Both the position numbers and the translations under genes were made by a program. DNA of 15,490 nucleotides from Proteobacteria bacterium UBA5122 (GTDB taxonomy: Bacteria; Pseudomonadota; Gammaproteobacteria; Tenderiales; Tenderiaceae): assembly GCA_002415485.1 (NCBI GenBank), contig DHYU01000008.1, positions 11,111-26,600 of the forward strand, written 5' to 3'. Below the pieces are notes generated by a model. That model was not told the origin of the DNA. It did not search any database and worked only from the letters and a program-made list of their open reading frames with translations. Positions 6,816 through 13,695 of this stretch are shown here, in pieces (within the stretch, counting starts at the first letter, position 1; every line of letters begins with the position of its first letter).

Positions 6816-9316
6816 CGTGGCTTGGCCCGCGCCGTCGGCTCCGCCTGCAACGGATCATCCGGCCAATAGTGTTTGGGGTAGCGCCCCTTCATCTCCTTTT
6901 TGACCTCGACGTAACTGCCGCGCCAGAAACCGGCCAGGTCCTGCGTCACCTGCAGCGGCCGCCGCGCCGGTGACAACAGGTGCACCACCAGCGGCAGACG
7001 GCCATCGGCGATGCTCGGTGTCTGCTCAACGCCGAACATCTCCTGCAGGCGTACCGCCAGCACCGGCGGCGACTGGCTGTAATCAATCGCAATGCGCGAG
7101 CCGGTCGGCACCTGCACGTGGCTAGGCGCTAGGCGGCCCAGCGCCTGCTGCCGATCCCAGTCGAGCAGGTGATTCAGGGCCACCATCAGGTCCAGCTTGG
7201 CCAGGTGACTGCGGCGCATGCAGCCGCTCAGAAACGGCGCCAGCCACTCGTCCAGCGACGCAAGCAAGGCCTCGTCGCTGACATCCGGCCACTGCGTCGC
7301 ATCCAGCTGGCGCAGACACATCACCCGCGCCTGCCAGTTACGACTGTGTTCGTCCCACGGCAGACACGCGAGCCCCATACGGCGCACGCCGTCGAGCATC
7401 GCCGCCAGCCGTGCCTGTTCATCGAGCGTGGTCAACGGCTGCTCGTCGAGCACCAGCGCGCCGAGCCGGCGCTGTTCAACGGCCTGCACGGCCTCGGCGC
7501 GGCCGTCCCACGCACACAACGACTGCGACTGGATCAACGCCGCCAGCGGGCCGGACTCGGCCGCCTGTTTATGCAATGCCCGTTCGTCCAACGCCGCGGC
7601 GAGGAAGATCTGCGCCTCGCGCTCGCTGCCGTTTAATTCGGCCACCACCAGATAGGGCAGATTGGCCAGCGCCTCGTGCTGGCGCAGGGCCGCGCCGCGG
7701 CCATTGCTAAGCAGATAACGCAGCTCACCGGCCTTGCGCCGCTGCGCGATTCGGTCGGGATAGGCCAGGGCCAACAACAGACCGGCCTGCCCGATCTGCG
7801 CCGCGCTGGCGGGCGCCACGCCCAGGCGCTGCTGCCACTGCCGCGCCGCCTGTTGCACGCGTTGCAAGGCGGTACGATCGACATCCGCCGAGGGCTTCTC
7901 GTGCAGCAGGCGCAGCCGCAGCTCCAGATCGACCTCACGCTCGCGGCCGCGCAGCAGATCGCGTTCGCTGAGCACGGCCGCCAGTTCGCAGCCGAGGCCG
8001 CCCAGGCCCAAACGCTCCGCCGCCAGCACCATGTGCGCCAGCCGCGGATGCAGCGGCAGCTCGACCAAACGCTGGCCGTGCGCCGTCACCCGCCCGGCCG
8101 GGTCCGTCGCCCCCAGCTGCTGCAACAGCTCACGGGCCTGTTGATAATGGGCCGCGGGCGGTGGATCGAGCCAGGCCAGCTCGGCCGGGTCGGTGCAGCC
8201 CCAACGCGCCAGCTCCAGGGCCAGCGGCGCCAGGTCCGCCTCGACAATCTCGGCGGCGGCATGGGGCAACAGGTGCTGACCCTGCGGCCACAACCGGTAA
8301 CAGACACCCTCGCACAGACGCCCGGCACGGCCACGGCGCTGCTCGGCCGAAGCCTGCGAGATCATCACCGTGTCGAGCCGCGTCATGCCGCTGTTGGGGT
8401 CAAAGCGCGGCCGCCGCTCGAGGCCGCTGTCGATGACGACGCGGATGCCATCGATGGTCAGACTGGTCTCGGCGATATTGGTCGCCAGCACCACCTTGCG
8501 CCGCCCGGTGACCGACGGCGCGATCGCCAAGGCCTGCGCCTCGGCGCCGAGGCTGCCGTGCAGCGGCCGCAGATCGACCTCCGGCGGCAGGCCCTGTGCC
8601 TGCAGCATCGCCGCCAGCCGGCTGATCTCGCCGCCACCGGGGGCAAACATCAATACGTCGCCGCTCTCTTCGCGCAAGGCCCGCTGCACGACCGCCGCCA
8701 TCTGCGGCACCGGGTCACGACCGCGCTCGCCACTGGCGGGCGCTGCATACCGCACCTCGACCGGATAACTGCGACCGGCGCTGGTCACCAGCGGCGCCTC
8801 GCCCAGCAGGCGCGCGACCCCGGCGCCATCGAGCGTCGCCGACATCACCAGCAGACGCAGATCCTCACGCAGCGCGCCCTGGCTCTCGAGACACAGGGCC
8901 AGCCCCAAATCGGCTTGCAGACTGCGTTCATGGAATTCGTCAAAGATCACCAGGCCGACACCGGCGAGCTCGGGATCGGTCTGCAAGATGCGCGTCAGCA
9001 CGCCCTCGGTCACGACCTCGATGCGGGTCCGAGCGCTGACGCGGCTCTCCATGCGCACGCGATACCCGACCGTCTCACCGACCGCCTCGCCCAGCTGCGC
9101 CGCCATAAAGGTCGCCACCGCCCGCGCCGCCAGACGACGCGGCTCGAGCATGATGATCTTTTGCCCCGCCAGCCAGGGCTCATCAAGCAGGGCCAACGGC
9201 ACCCGCGTCGTCTTGCCCGCCCCCGGCGGCGCCTCGAGCACCGCACAGACGCGCTCGCGCAACACCAACCTCAGCTCAGGCAGGACGTGATCAATGGGAA
9301 GGGACGGGTTGGACAT
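6809..9316 (-). CDS. hrpB: ATP-dependent helicase HrpB
   Basis: An 835-residue DEAH/RHA-family helicase. Motifs in order, numbered from the chosen start: Walker A PPGAGKTT (30-37), DEFHER (126-131), SATLDG (159-164), then LATNIAETSLTIDG and QASAEQRRGRAGR (motifs V and VI). A helicase-associated region follows, and the HrpB-specific C terminus is present (VTQDLAGFWRGSYVEVKKEM, then GRYPKHYWPDDP). The DEFH form of the DEAH box is typical of HrpB. It is expected to be an RNA-stimulated ATPase; the biological role of HrpB is poorly defined in most bacteria, and it is not the mRNA-processing paralogue HrpA. I chose ATG 9316 (MSNPSLP) because it matches the family N terminus; ATG 9325 adds three residues. 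Neither has a clear Shine-Dalgarno sequence. The upstream gap holds a tandem palindromic repeat. Confidence 0.95.
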   Translation of the reverse strand: MSNPSLPIDHVLPELRLVLRERVCAVLEAPPGAGKTTRVPLALLDEPWLAGQKIIMLEPRRLAARAVATFMAAQLGEAVGETVGYRVRMESRVSARTRIEVVTEGVLTRILQTDPELAGVGLVIFDEFHERSLQADLGLALCLESQGALREDLRLLVMSATLDGAGVARLLGEAPLVTSAGRSYPVEVRYAAPASGERGRDPVPQMAAVVQRALREESGDVLMFAPGGGEISRLAAMLQAQGLPPEVDLRPLHGSLGAEAQALAIAPSVTGRRKVVLATNIAETSLTIDGIRVVIDSGLERRPRFDPNSGMTRLDTVMISQASAEQRRGRAGRLCEGVCYRLWPQGQHLLPHAAAEIVEADLAPLALELARWGCTDPAELAWLDPPPAAHYQQARELLQQLGATDPAGRVTAHGQRLVELPLHPRLAHMVLAAERLGLGGLGCELAAVLSERDLLRGREREVDLELRLRLLHEKPSADVDRTALQRVQQAARQWQQRLGVAPASAAQIGQAGLLLALAYPDRIAQRRKAGELRYLLSNGRGAALRQHEALANLPYLVVAELNGSEREAQIFLAAALDERALHKQAAESGPLAALIQSQSLCAWDGRAEAVQAVEQRRLGALVLDEQPLTTLDEQARLAAMLDGVRRMGLACLPWDEHSRNWQARVMCLRQLDATQWPDVSDEALLASLDEWLAPFLSGCMRRSHLAKLDLMVALNHLLDWDRQQALGRLAPSHVQVPTGSRIAIDYSQSPPVLAVRLQEMFGVEQTPSIADGRLPLVVHLLSPARRPLQVTQDLAGFWRGSYVEVKKEMKGRYPKHYWPDDPLQAEPTARAKPRR

Positions 9317-9340
9317 GGCGCGCATTTTACGCGGCTGTGG

Positions 9341-9368
9341 AGGGGATGTCCTAGGGGATATCCTAGGG
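9341..9368. repeat. 12-bp tandem palindromic repeat upstream of hrpB
   Basis: AGGGGATGTCCT (9341-9352) and AGGGGATATCCT (9353-9364) are adjacent copies with one mismatch, followed by a partial AGGG. The second copy contains the perfect palindrome GGATATCC, and CCTAGG occurs twice (9350-9355 and 9362-9367). It lies 25-52 nt before the hrpB start and just after the end of the radical SAM gene, so an operator for hrpB is possible. Confidence 0.5.
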
Positions 9369-9381
9369 TCGGTTCGCAGGC

Positions 9382-10017
9382 CTAACCGACCTCGTCCAAC
9401 ACCCGGCGACGGAACTGCACGCCGAGCGCCTCGGCCTGGGCGCGGCAGGCGTCGATATCGACACCTTCCAGGCCATCGAGCGCCGTCAGTGTCACCGCAG
9501 GCACATGGGCCTTGGCGCGCTGGGCAAAGTCCAACATCGCCTCATAGGCGCGGTCGAGATAATCGGGATGCGGACGGCAGTGTTGGTTGTAGAGTTCACG
9601 GGTATGCGCGTTCATCGAGATCGACAGTGCATCGATACGGCCTGCCAGCTCCGGCGTGATGTCGCGGCCATGCACCAGACTGCCGAGGCCATCGGTGTTC
9701 AGACGAATGCGCGCACCTTGTTGTTTGAGGCGATCCGCGATGTCGAGCATCACCTCCAGGCGCAAGGTCGATTCGCCCAGGCCACAAAATACGATCTCTT
9801 GATAACGCGCAACATCGCCGATGGCGGCCATGACCTCATCGGCGCTCGGCTCATGACGGATGCGCAGGTTGTAACCCTGCACCTCCCACACCCCGTTGAA
9901 TTTGGGGCAGAAGGCGCAGCGCAGCGTGCAATGATAGGTGATGTTGAGATAACAATTGCCGTGCAGCTCGTAGGCAAGCACCTGCTCGGCAGCCAGGGAT
10001 GGCGTATCGGCTTTCAC
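9382..10017 (-). CDS. TatD-associated radical SAM protein
   Basis: A radical SAM protein of about 211 residues. CTLRCAFC gives the CxxxCxxC motif for the 4Fe-4S cluster (Cys 30, 34 and 37 from this start). VFCGLGE (glycine-rich SAM-binding turn), RLNTDG, HGRDITPELAG, ISMNAHTRELYNQHCRP and the final GVDIDACRAQAEALGVQFR closely match the small TatD-linked radical SAM family. The reaction of that family is not established. No tatD lies in this window. The start is uncertain. GTG 10017 lies 10 nt after the response-regulator stop; GTG 9981 would place the cysteines nearer the N terminus, as in the family; ATG 10092 would overlap the regulator by 65 nt and adds unrelated residues. Tight spacing implies co-transcription with the response regulator. 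Confidence 0.88.
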   Translation of the reverse strand: MKADTPSLAAEQVLAYELHGNCYLNITYHCTLRCAFCPKFNGVWEVQGYNLRIRHEPSADEVMAAIGDVARYQEIVFCGLGESTLRLEVMLDIADRLKQQGARIRLNTDGLGSLVHGRDITPELAGRIDALSISMNAHTRELYNQHCRPHPDYLDRAYEAMLDFAQRAKAHVPAVTLTALDGLEGVDIDACRAQAEALGVQFRRRVLDEVG

Positions 10018-10027
10018 CGCGTTTACA

Positions 10028-10735
10028 TCAAGCCGAGTGTTGCTGTACGTCCACCGGGCCTTCCAGACGATATCCCTGATGGTAGATCGCATTCAGACGC
10101 CAATCACCCGCCGGACCAAAACCGAGCTTCTTGCGCAGACGGCTGACATGGGTATCGAGGGTGCGGGTGTTCAGGCCTTCGGCATGGCCCCACACGCTTT
10201 CCAATAAATGGGAGCGCGACAACAGGCGACCGATGTGATTAAACAGGAACACCGCCAGTTCAAATTCTTTTTGCGTCAGCTCGACGAGTTCGCCATCAAC
10301 CGTGATCTGATGGCGTGTCATATCGACCTCATACGGACCAAAGCGTTCTATGGTTGCCACATTCCGGCCACCACTGATACGACGCGTCAATGCTTGAATC
10401 CGTGCCTTCAACACCAAGGGCTGGATCGGTTTGGTCACATAATCATCCGCACCATGATCAAGCGCGTAGGCGATGTCCTCTTCTTCATCACGCTGGGTAC
10501 AAAACACCACCGGGATCGGCCAGTCAATCTTGTCGCGAATCCATTTCAGCAATTCATCGCCATTGATATCGGGCAACACCCAGTCGAGCAGTATCAAATC
10601 AAAGGTATCCCGCTGAAAGGCTCGCATCGCCGACTTGGCATCACCAAACACATGACAATCATAGCCATTGCCACTGAGCCACGTCATCAGCCAATCGGCT
10701 TGATCACGATCATCCTCAACTATTGCAATGCGCAT
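10028..10735 (-). CDS. OmpR/PhoB-type response regulator
   Basis: A 235-residue transcription factor. The N-terminal receiver domain has the acidic pair EDD (7-9), the phosphorylated aspartate D51 in LILLDWVLPD, a threonine at 80 and the conserved lysine K102 in YVTKP, so it looks phosphorylatable. Residues from about 130 form a winged-helix domain of the OmpR type: ELTQKEFELAVFLF, then LLSRSHLLESVWG, TRTLDTHVSRLRKKLG and a final YHQGYRLE. No histidine kinase is adjacent. GGAAGGAG lies about 10 nt before the ATG. The radical SAM gene follows after 10 nt and is likely co-regulated. The 326-nt upstream gap holds inverted repeats that could be binding sites, including for self-regulation. Confidence 0.93.
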   Translation of the reverse strand: MRIAIVEDDRDQADWLMTWLSGNGYDCHVFGDAKSAMRAFQRDTFDLILLDWVLPDINGDELLKWIRDKIDWPIPVVFCTQRDEEEDIAYALDHGADDYVTKPIQPLVLKARIQALTRRISGGRNVATIERFGPYEVDMTRHQITVDGELVELTQKEFELAVFLFNHIGRLLSRSHLLESVWGHAEGLNTRTLDTHVSRLRKKLGFGPAGDWRLNAIYHQGYRLEGPVDVQQHSA

Positions 10736-10796
10736 AAGACCACATCTCCTTCCAGCGTTAGCCCAGTCATAGAACTAATCATTAATACTCAAAACC

Positions 10797-10809
10797 TGTC
10801 AGCATGACA
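10797..10809. promoter_or_regulatory. inverted repeat, candidate operator of the response regulator
   Basis: TGTCA (10797-10801), GCA, TGACA (10805-10809): perfect 5-bp half-sites, 62-74 nt upstream of the response-regulator start. This is a typical position for a regulator site, but OmpR-type proteins usually bind direct repeats, so another protein may be involved. Confidence 0.3.
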
Positions 10810-10976
10810 AGTTACCAACCATCGTCTGCCTTGGGTTAATACCTAGCCATTCGATAGGCTATCAAACATATTTACTGAGGATATTCATTGAAATGCCCGG
10901 CGGATACACCAGGATCCATTGAACGTCAGGCAAACATAATCATCCTATCCCCATGTTGATTCGTTGCTGAGTATAG

Positions 10977-10992
10977 ATGATTTTAAAATCAT
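10977..10992. promoter_or_regulatory. 16-bp perfect AT-rich palindrome
   Basis: ATGATTTTAAAATCAT is a perfect palindrome in the AT-rich intergenic region, about 240 nt upstream of the response regulator and 70 nt after the NUDIX stop. It could be a binding site or an mRNA hairpin; AT-rich palindromes also arise by chance. Confidence 0.35.
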
Positions 10993-11009
10993 TAATCCCT
11001 TATTAAGAT

Positions 11010-11026
11010 AGCGGCCTCTTGCCGCT
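11010..11026 (-). terminator. weak hairpin downstream of the NUDIX gene
   Basis: AGCGGC and GCCGCT form a 6-bp stem with a 5-nt loop, 36 nt after the minus-strand stop at 11062. On the minus strand it is followed by ATCTTAATAAG, which is only partly T-rich, so it may be a weak terminator or an mRNA-stabilising hairpin. Confidence 0.35.
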
Positions 11027-11061
11027 AAACAACAAGGGGGACCGTAGAAGACTTTTCTTTT

Positions 11062-11508
11062 TCAAACCTCTTCGTCAATCACCCTTGCCGCCCAGTCTAG
11101 TACCATTTTCACGCGCGGCGATACCATTGATTGCGCTTGGCGGTAAGTCACCCAGCGAAACTCTTCATGTTCAGGGCGCCCCAGCTCCTCACTGATCGGC
11201 AAAGAGACGTCTCCAGAGACAGACTCCGCAATAAAATAACGTGCGATCTTGCGAAACTTACCGTAAGGATCGGTTTGTTTGCGCACATACCCCCAATGAA
11301 AATCCAACGCTGCCAGGGTCGTCTCTTCCTCTACCTCGCGAATCGCGGCATCGAGACTCTCCTCCCCCTCTTCCACCAAACCTTTGGGAAAGTCCCAGTA
11401 GTTATAGGCGCGCAACAACAGATAACGCCATACGCCATCGACGCGACGCACCACCACGACACCGGCCGATACCGGGTGATGCATTCGTCGCTGACTGTCG
11501 TCGCTCAC
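11062..11508 (-). CDS. NUDIX hydrolase, Ap4A-hydrolase-like
   Basis: A 148-residue NUDIX protein. The box runs from G43 to L65 (GLVEEGEESLDAAIREVEEE, then TTL); all catalytic glutamates are present, but the glycine near the end is replaced by threonine (EEXGU becomes EETTL). WDFPKG just before the box is typical of asymmetric diadenosine tetraphosphate hydrolases, so cleavage of Ap4A or a similar nucleotide is a reasonable guess, not proven. The start is GTG 11508, embedded in GTGA: its last two bases begin the TGA stop of the cyclophilin gene (4-nt overlap), so translation is probably coupled. An AGGG lies about 7 nt upstream of the GTG. Confidence 0.9.
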   Translation of the reverse strand: MSDDSQRRMHHPVSAGVVVVRRVDGVWRYLLLRAYNYWDFPKGLVEEGEESLDAAIREVEEETTLAALDFHWGYVRKQTDPYGKFRKIARYFIAESVSGDVSLPISEELGRPEHEEFRWVTYRQAQSMVSPRVKMVLDWAARVIDEEV

Positions 11509-12002
11509 TCGGCGCCCTGACGACGCGCCTGAGTGACCACCACAGGCTCAAGGGGTACATCCTGATGGCCACCACGACGGCCTGTTTCGACCTTGGCGAT
11601 GGCATCGATCACATCCATACCATCGATGATCTTGCCGAACACCGCATAACCAAAATCACGCTGACCGTGATCCAGAAACGCATTGTCCGCAACATTGACA
11701 AAGAACTGCGAGGTCGCACTGTCCACCACCATCGTTCGCGCCATCGACAAGGTGCCGCGCTCGTTTTTCAGACCATTGTCGGCCTCATTCTTGATCGGGT
11801 CACGCGTAGACTTTTGCTTCATGTTTTCGTCAAAACCACCGCCCTGAATCATGAAGCCGGGGATTACACGATGGAAGATCGTACCGTCAAAGTAACCGGC
11901 ATCCACGTAGTTCAGAAAGTTTTCAACCGTGATCGGCGCCGCCTCTGAAAACAGCTCAATCGTAAAATCACCCATGTTTGTAGAAAAAATCACCATCGTC
12001 AT
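11505..12002 (-). CDS. ppiB: peptidyl-prolyl cis-trans isomerase B (cyclophilin)
   Basis: A 165-residue cyclophilin that isomerises proline peptide bonds during protein folding. FHRVIPGFMIQGGGF (43-57), KQKSTRDPIKNEADNGLKN, RGTLSMART, SATSQFFVN and GYAVFGKIIDGMDVID are the cyclophilin core and line up closely with E. coli PpiB. No signal peptide, so cytoplasmic. AAGGAG sits 5 nt before the ATG, which settles the start at MTMVIF rather than the second methionine. The gene is divergent from the HExxH gene (93 nt between starts) and overlaps the NUDIX gene by 4 nt downstream. Confidence 0.96.
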   Translation of the reverse strand: MTMVIFSTNMGDFTIELFSEAAPITVENFLNYVDAGYFDGTIFHRVIPGFMIQGGGFDENMKQKSTRDPIKNEADNGLKNERGTLSMARTMVVDSATSQFFVNVADNAFLDHGQRDFGYAVFGKIIDGMDVIDAIAKVETGRRGGHQDVPLEPVVVTQARRQGAE

Positions 12003-12083
12003 TCAGACTCCTTGTAAACCGAAACAGTATTAGGCACCCATTTTAACGCGCTGCGGTCGTACAGTGTAAACCACCGCTTGCGT

Positions 12084-12089
12084 TATACT
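12084..12089 (+). promoter_or_regulatory. -10 box (TATACT) directly upstream of the HExxH gene
   Basis: TATACT followed by CGCGCC and then ATG: 6 nt between hexamer and start codon, the same as for the phosphatase gene. There is no Shine-Dalgarno sequence, so a leaderless mRNA is likely. No good -35 is present at 16-18 nt. Confidence 0.5.
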
Positions 12090-12095
12090 CGCGCC

Positions 12096-12620
12096 ATGCA
12101 AACCCATGACACTCAAAATCCACTCCAGGTACTGACCTGCGCTGAGGTTGATCACGATCAACTACAGGCACTGCTCTCACGTTACCAAATGCAATTGGTC
12201 TGGATTACCGACCGACAAACCATTCCCGGCAGCTTCTGGGGCGACGCCGAGGCAGGCCTGGTCGGCAACCAATTACTGATTCGCGGGGATACCCCTTATC
12301 ACTCGGCCTTGCACGAGGCCTGCCATTTCATCTGCATGGATGATGCCCGCCGCAGTGCGCTGCACACCAATGCCGAAGGCGATTACGACGAGGAAAACGC
12401 CGTTTGCTACCTGCAAATCCTGCTCAGCAGTCAGGTCAGCCCCGGCAACCCCGCGCAAATGATGCGTGACATGGACATCTGGGGTTACAGCTTCCGCCTC
12501 GGCTCGGCCCAGCGCTGGTTTGAAGAAGATGCCGATGATGCCCAGCGCTGGTTGCTACGCACCCATTTGATCGACGAAAACAGCCAGCCGACCTTTCGTC
12601 TGCGCATGAATTCACCCTAA
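12096..12620 (+). CDS. unrecognised protein with HExxH metallopeptidase-like motif
   Basis: A 174-residue cytoplasmic protein, no signal peptide or membrane segment. HEACH at 73-77 fits the HExxH zinc-binding helix, in the context YHSALHEACHFICMDD. About 22 residues downstream DEENAVCYLQ (98-107) offers a glutamate as third ligand, the spacing seen in gluzincin-type peptidases. The N terminus (residues 1-60) is not recognisable. The protein is short for a peptidase and may be a minimal one or a degenerate member with another role. I chose ATG 12096: the frame extends to a TTG at 12078, but a -10 box overlaps that extension. Substrate and partners are unknown; the neighbours (ppiB divergent, CheV downstream) do not point to a function. 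Confidence 0.75.
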   Translation: MQTHDTQNPLQVLTCAEVDHDQLQALLSRYQMQLVWITDRQTIPGSFWGDAEAGLVGNQLLIRGDTPYHSALHEACHFICMDDARRSALHTNAEGDYDEENAVCYLQILLSSQVSPGNPAQMMRDMDIWGYSFRLGSAQRWFEEDADDAQRWLLRTHLIDENSQPTFRLRMNSP

Positions 12621-12708
12621 ACAAACAAGGAATACCACTAAAGCTGGGACTACACAGGTCGAATCAATAGAGACAAGGATTTCATTCACTCAGCGTTTGG
12701 ACACACCT

Positions 12709-13629
12709 ATGCCAACACCTAAAAGTTCGGCCAGCGAGAATCGCCTGGAGCTCTTGCTCTTCAGACTCAACAGCTCACAACTGTTCGGCATTAATGTACT
12801 CAAGATCAAAGAGATCATTAGCTGTCCACCGCTAAACCACCTGCCGGATTCCAGCCCAACGATCCGCGGTGTCGCCGAATTGCGCGGCCGCAGCCTGCCC
12901 GTCATCGACCTGGCCATGGCCATCGGTCGCCCACCGCTGAGTGACCGCGACGATAACGACAACAAGATCATCGTTGCCGAGTTCAATCGCTCAACCCAGG
13001 GTTTTCTGATTTCGTCTGTCGATCGCATCCTCGTGCGCGAATGGAGCGATGTGCTGCCACCCCCCAAGGGCGTGACCGGCGGCTACATCACCGGCGTCAT
13101 CAAAAACGACAACCAGCTGGTGCAGATCATCGATGTCGAACGCGTGTTGGGCGAGATCATCGGCGTCGACCTCACCGCCAGCGCCGAACTGAAGCTCGAC
13201 GATGCCCTGCGCGACTACATGCAAAGCCGCAAACTGCTGATCGTCGACGACTCATCCGTCGCCCGCACTCAAACCAGCCGCACCCTCGACCAGCTCGACA
13301 TCGACTACCTCACCGCCCGCGACGGCCGCGAGGCATTGGAGCTGATGCAGGAACTGACCGCCGACGTCGACGACCCGCTCGACATCCTGCCGATGGTCAT
13401 CTCTGACATCGAAATGCCGGAGATGGACGGTTATCACCTGACCGAGGCGCTGAAGCAAGACCCCAAGTTCAAGCGCCTCTACATCCTGCTGCATACCTCG
13501 CTGGATGGCCAGGTCAACGCCGAGGCCGCCGCCCGTGTCGGCGCCAACAAGGTGTTGACCAAGTTCGTGCCCGACGCGCTGCTCAAGGCCGTACTTGATG
13601 GCCTGCAACAGCAGATGAAGATCTCCTAA
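12709..13629 (+). CDS. cheV: CheV-type chemotaxis coupling protein (CheW plus receiver)
   Basis: A 306-residue protein. Residues 11-155 form a CheW-like domain (LLLFRLNSSQLFGINVLKIK, IRGVAELRGRSLPVIDLA, YITGVIKNDNQLVQIIDVER). Residues 174-305 form a receiver domain with the acidic pair at 180-181, phosphorylated aspartate D233 in VISDIEMPEMDGY, TS at 263-264 and lysine K285. CheV couples methyl-accepting receptors to the kinase CheA, and phosphorylation of its receiver tunes the signal. No other che or flagellar gene is in the window. The start is uncertain: ATG 12709 has only GGA 7 nt upstream; TTG 12697 would add four residues. Confident about the architecture; the symbol is by architecture. 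Confidence 0.92.
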   Translation: MPTPKSSASENRLELLLFRLNSSQLFGINVLKIKEIISCPPLNHLPDSSPTIRGVAELRGRSLPVIDLAMAIGRPPLSDRDDNDNKIIVAEFNRSTQGFLISSVDRILVREWSDVLPPPKGVTGGYITGVIKNDNQLVQIIDVERVLGEIIGVDLTASAELKLDDALRDYMQSRKLLIVDDSSVARTQTSRTLDQLDIDYLTARDGREALELMQELTADVDDPLDILPMVISDIEMPEMDGYHLTEALKQDPKFKRLYILLHTSLDGQVNAEAAARVGANKVLTKFVPDALLKAVLDGLQQQMKIS

Positions 13630-13655
13630 CCGCGAGATCATCACCCCCTGCATGT

Positions 13656-13661
13656 TACAAT
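13656..13661 (+). promoter_or_regulatory. -10 box (TACAAT) upstream of the second NUDIX gene
   Basis: TACAAT followed by CGCCGCC, 34 nt before the ATG at 13696, predicting a leader of about 28 nt. It matches the -10-CGC pattern at the phosphatase, HExxH and propeller genes. The -35 is weak. The NUDIX and mnmC genes would be read from it. Confidence 0.45.
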
Positions 13662-13695
13662 CGCCGCCCTCTGTAAGAAGGCGGACCGAGACCCC

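Larger units (their letters stand above)
10736..11061. other. AT-rich intergenic region upstream of the response regulator
   Basis: A gap of 326 nt without a gene, clearly richer in A and T than its neighbours. It holds a TGTCA-GCA-TGACA inverted repeat, a TAGCC-N8-GGCTA inverted repeat (10844-10861), a 16-bp AT-rich palindrome and a 6-bp GC hairpin. As both flanking genes point left, it must carry the response-regulator promoter and possibly the end of the NUDIX transcript. I could not pick a convincing -35/-10 pair. Confidence 0.5.

Noticed and set aside
7676..9385. A 569-codon plus-strand frame antisense to hrpB
   Set aside because: Its composition is dominated by Arg, Gln, His and Pro, no family motif is visible, and the hrpB frame carries all helicase motifs.
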